From: Bifidobacteriaceae bacterium NR021
GTDB taxonomy: Bacteria > Actinomycetota > Actinomycetes > Actinomycetales > Bifidobacteriaceae
Reading direction: 5' to 3'
Length of the DNA stretch: 7,566 bases
Assembly: GCA_003585845.1 (NCBI GenBank)
Contig: NQOP01000005.1
Coordinates: 50,616 to 58,181, forward strand
Below the pieces are notes generated by a model, which was not told the DNA's origin, did not search any database, and saw only the letters and a list, made by a program, of their open reading frames with translations. How positions within the stretch are numbered: the stretch's first letter is position 1; every line of letters begins with the position of its first letter. The translations under genes and the position numbers were made by a program. Shown piece by piece: positions 6,158 through 7,566 of the stretch.

Positions 6158-7480
6158 ATGAGCGATATTGAAGAAACGCAAGGAAAGTATCATTTTGAAA
6201 CCTTGCAGTTGCATGTTGGTCAAGAGCAGGCGGATCCGGCAACTGATTCTCGTGCAGTTCCTATTTATCAAACAACAAGCTACGTATTCCACGATTTTGA
6301 TCATGCCGCTGCTCGTTTTGATTTGCGTGACGCTGGAAACATTTATGGTCGTTTGACGAATTCTACTCAAGATGTTTTTGAGCGTAGAATTGCAGCTCTT
6401 GAAGGCGGAACTGCAGCTTTGGCTGTTGCTTCTGGTGCGGCAGCTGTGGACTATGCTATTCGTAACATCACTCAGCAGGGCGATCACATCGTGTCTTCAA
6501 AGAATGTGTATGGTGGAACTTATAACCTTCTTCGTCATACTCTTCCTCGAGATGGTGTAACAACTACTTTTGTCGATCCTAAGAATCCTCAAAACTTCGA
6601 GGATGCTATTCAGCCAAATACAAAGCTTGTATACTTTGAAACTTTTGGTAATCCTAATGCTGATTTGCCTGATTTTGAGGCTATTTCCGAGATTGCTCAT
6701 CGCCACAATCTTCCTGTTTTTGTTGACAACACTTTCGCAACTGCATACTTGTTCCGTCCGCTTGAGCATGGTGCAGATATTGTAGTTGAGTCTGCTACGA
6801 AGTTTATTGGCGGCCATGGCACAACTCTTGGTGGCATTATTGTTGAAGGCGGCAATTTTGATTGGGCTAAAGTCCCAGGAAAATTCCCAACTCTTACTGA
6901 AGCTGACCCAAGTTACCACGGTTTGAACTTCTATGAAGCTTTAGGACCTGTGGCTTTTGTGACTCGTATTCGTGCGATTATTTTGCGCGATACTGGTGCT
7001 TGCATTAGCCCGTTTGCTGCATTCTTGCTTTTGCAAGGCACGGAAACCTTGAGCTTGCGTGTTGAGCGTCACGTTGAGAATGCGTTGAAGGTTGTTCAAT
7101 ATTTGCAAACTGTGCCAGAAGTTGAATCTGTAAGTCATCCTTCTATTGAAGGCCGTTCTGATCACGAGCTTTATAAGCGCTACTTCCCGAATGGTGGAGG
7201 CTCTATTTTCACGTTTGATATTAAAGGTGGAAGGGATGCAGCTCGCGTATTTATTGACAATTTACAGCTTTTCTCGCTTCTTGCAAATGTTGCTGACGTG
7301 AAGTCATTGGTTATCCATCCTGCATCTACTACGCACTCTCAGGAAACTCCTGAAGAGTTGGAAGATCAAGGCATTCATGAAGGCACTATTCGCTTGTCTA
7401 TTGGAACTGAGCATATTGACGATATTCTTGCCGATTTGCAGCGCGGATTTGACGCTGTTCGTAAAGCAGGACTTGCTTAA
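6158..7480 (+). CDS. metY: O-acetylhomoserine sulfhydrylase (PLP-dependent)
   Basis: This 440-residue cytoplasmic enzyme belongs to the Cys/Met-metabolism PLP family, MetY type. It joins O-acetylhomoserine with sulfide to give homocysteine for methionine synthesis, and some members also act on O-acetylserine. Visible features are the N-terminal FETLQLHVGQ opening, NIYGRLTNST (61-70) with the Tyr and Arg that contact PLP phosphate, and SGAAAV (92-97). Further on are VYGGTYNL (117-124), VDNTFAT with Asp190 pairing the PLP ring nitrogen, and ESATKFIGGHGTTLGG with Lys215 as the Schiff-base lysine. HPASTTH (387-393) and RLSIGTEH with Arg412 bind the substrate carboxylate. ATKFIGGHGT and YGGTYNL separate it from cystathionine gamma-synthase and lyase, which read differently here. 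Length matches the family and there is no frameshift or missing catalytic residue. By eye it uses more C- and G-ending codons and no low-complexity insert, unlike the minus-strand genes, consistent with stronger expression. Its neighbours give no pathway context. Confidence 0.95.
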   Translation: MSDIEETQGKYHFETLQLHVGQEQADPATDSRAVPIYQTTSYVFHDFDHAAARFDLRDAGNIYGRLTNSTQDVFERRIAALEGGTAALAVASGAAAVDYAIRNITQQGDHIVSSKNVYGGTYNLLRHTLPRDGVTTTFVDPKNPQNFEDAIQPNTKLVYFETFGNPNADLPDFEAISEIAHRHNLPVFVDNTFATAYLFRPLEHGADIVVESATKFIGGHGTTLGGIIVEGGNFDWAKVPGKFPTLTEADPSYHGLNFYEALGPVAFVTRIRAIILRDTGACISPFAAFLLLQGTETLSLRVERHVENALKVVQYLQTVPEVESVSHPSIEGRSDHELYKRYFPNGGGSIFTFDIKGGRDAARVFIDNLQLFSLLANVADVKSLVIHPASTTHSQETPEELEDQGIHEGTIRLSIGTEHIDDILADLQRGFDAVRKAGLA

Positions 7481-7566
7481 AAAGAGAAAGCGAAAGTAAA
7501 AGTAAAAAATTATTAATTAAAAATATTCCTGAAGATCCATTACCATTTTATTCGGAGCGCATTCGT
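7481..7566. other. AT-rich 3' flank of metY, no supported gene
   Basis: After the metY stop there is a purine-rich, repetitive stretch (GAAAG, GTAAA, GTAAAA units) followed by TTATTAATTAA. No G-C stem with a T run is present, so I cannot call a metY terminator. The last 40-50 bases have an open frame on both strands, but neither has a start codon in the window, so the edge of another gene is possible and not shown. Confidence 0.4.

Overview
The window is a compact, AT-rich bacterial chromosome segment with five protein genes: four on the minus strand in one close-packed run, and one divergent gene on the plus strand. The gene set and protein sequences (actinobacterial-type YraN, ComM and DprA, a SdhA/FrdA flavoprotein and a MetY-type sulfhydrylase) combined with low G+C suggest a low-GC member of the Bifidobacteriaceae, with Gardnerella the best guess. 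That assignment is my inference from general knowledge; I could not run a database search. I see no transposase, integrase, CRISPR array, rRNA, tRNA or phage gene.

Layout. Positions 1-118 hold no supported gene, only an AT-rich inverted repeat. From about 5837 (or 5975) down to 119 the minus strand reads yraN, comM, dprA, sdhA/frdA-like. yraN and comM overlap by 1 base (TAATG), comM and dprA overlap by 4 bases (ATGA), and dprA is followed after 39 bases by the flavoprotein gene. Clear Shine-Dalgarno sequences for comM and dprA lie inside the ends of the preceding genes, so the first three genes are probably translationally coupled. Between this run and the plus-strand gene (about 5838-6157) is a divergent regulatory region. 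It has a perfect 7-bp inverted repeat, a candidate promoter and a strong ribosome binding site. The plus-strand gene (6158-7480) encodes O-acetylhomoserine sulfhydrylase. The last 86 bases hold no supported gene.

How the genes fit together. YraN, ComM and DprA form a DNA-handling block seen in many actinobacteria. DprA protects incoming single-stranded DNA and loads RecA on it, ComM is a branch-migration helicase used in natural transformation, and YraN has a nuclease-like fold of uncertain role. The flavoprotein has the catalytic and covalent-FAD residues of succinate dehydrogenase/fumarate reductase, but no iron-sulfur or membrane subunit is encoded in the window. MetY makes homocysteine from O-acetylhomoserine and sulfide and is functionally separate from the minus-strand run.

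Most of this is ordinary core genome. The points worth a second look are the flavoprotein subunit without partners at the end of a DNA-uptake operon, polar low-complexity insertions at domain boundaries in all four operon proteins but not in MetY, the unresolved yraN start, and the symmetric element between the divergent genes. I found no convincing evidence of an undescribed system.
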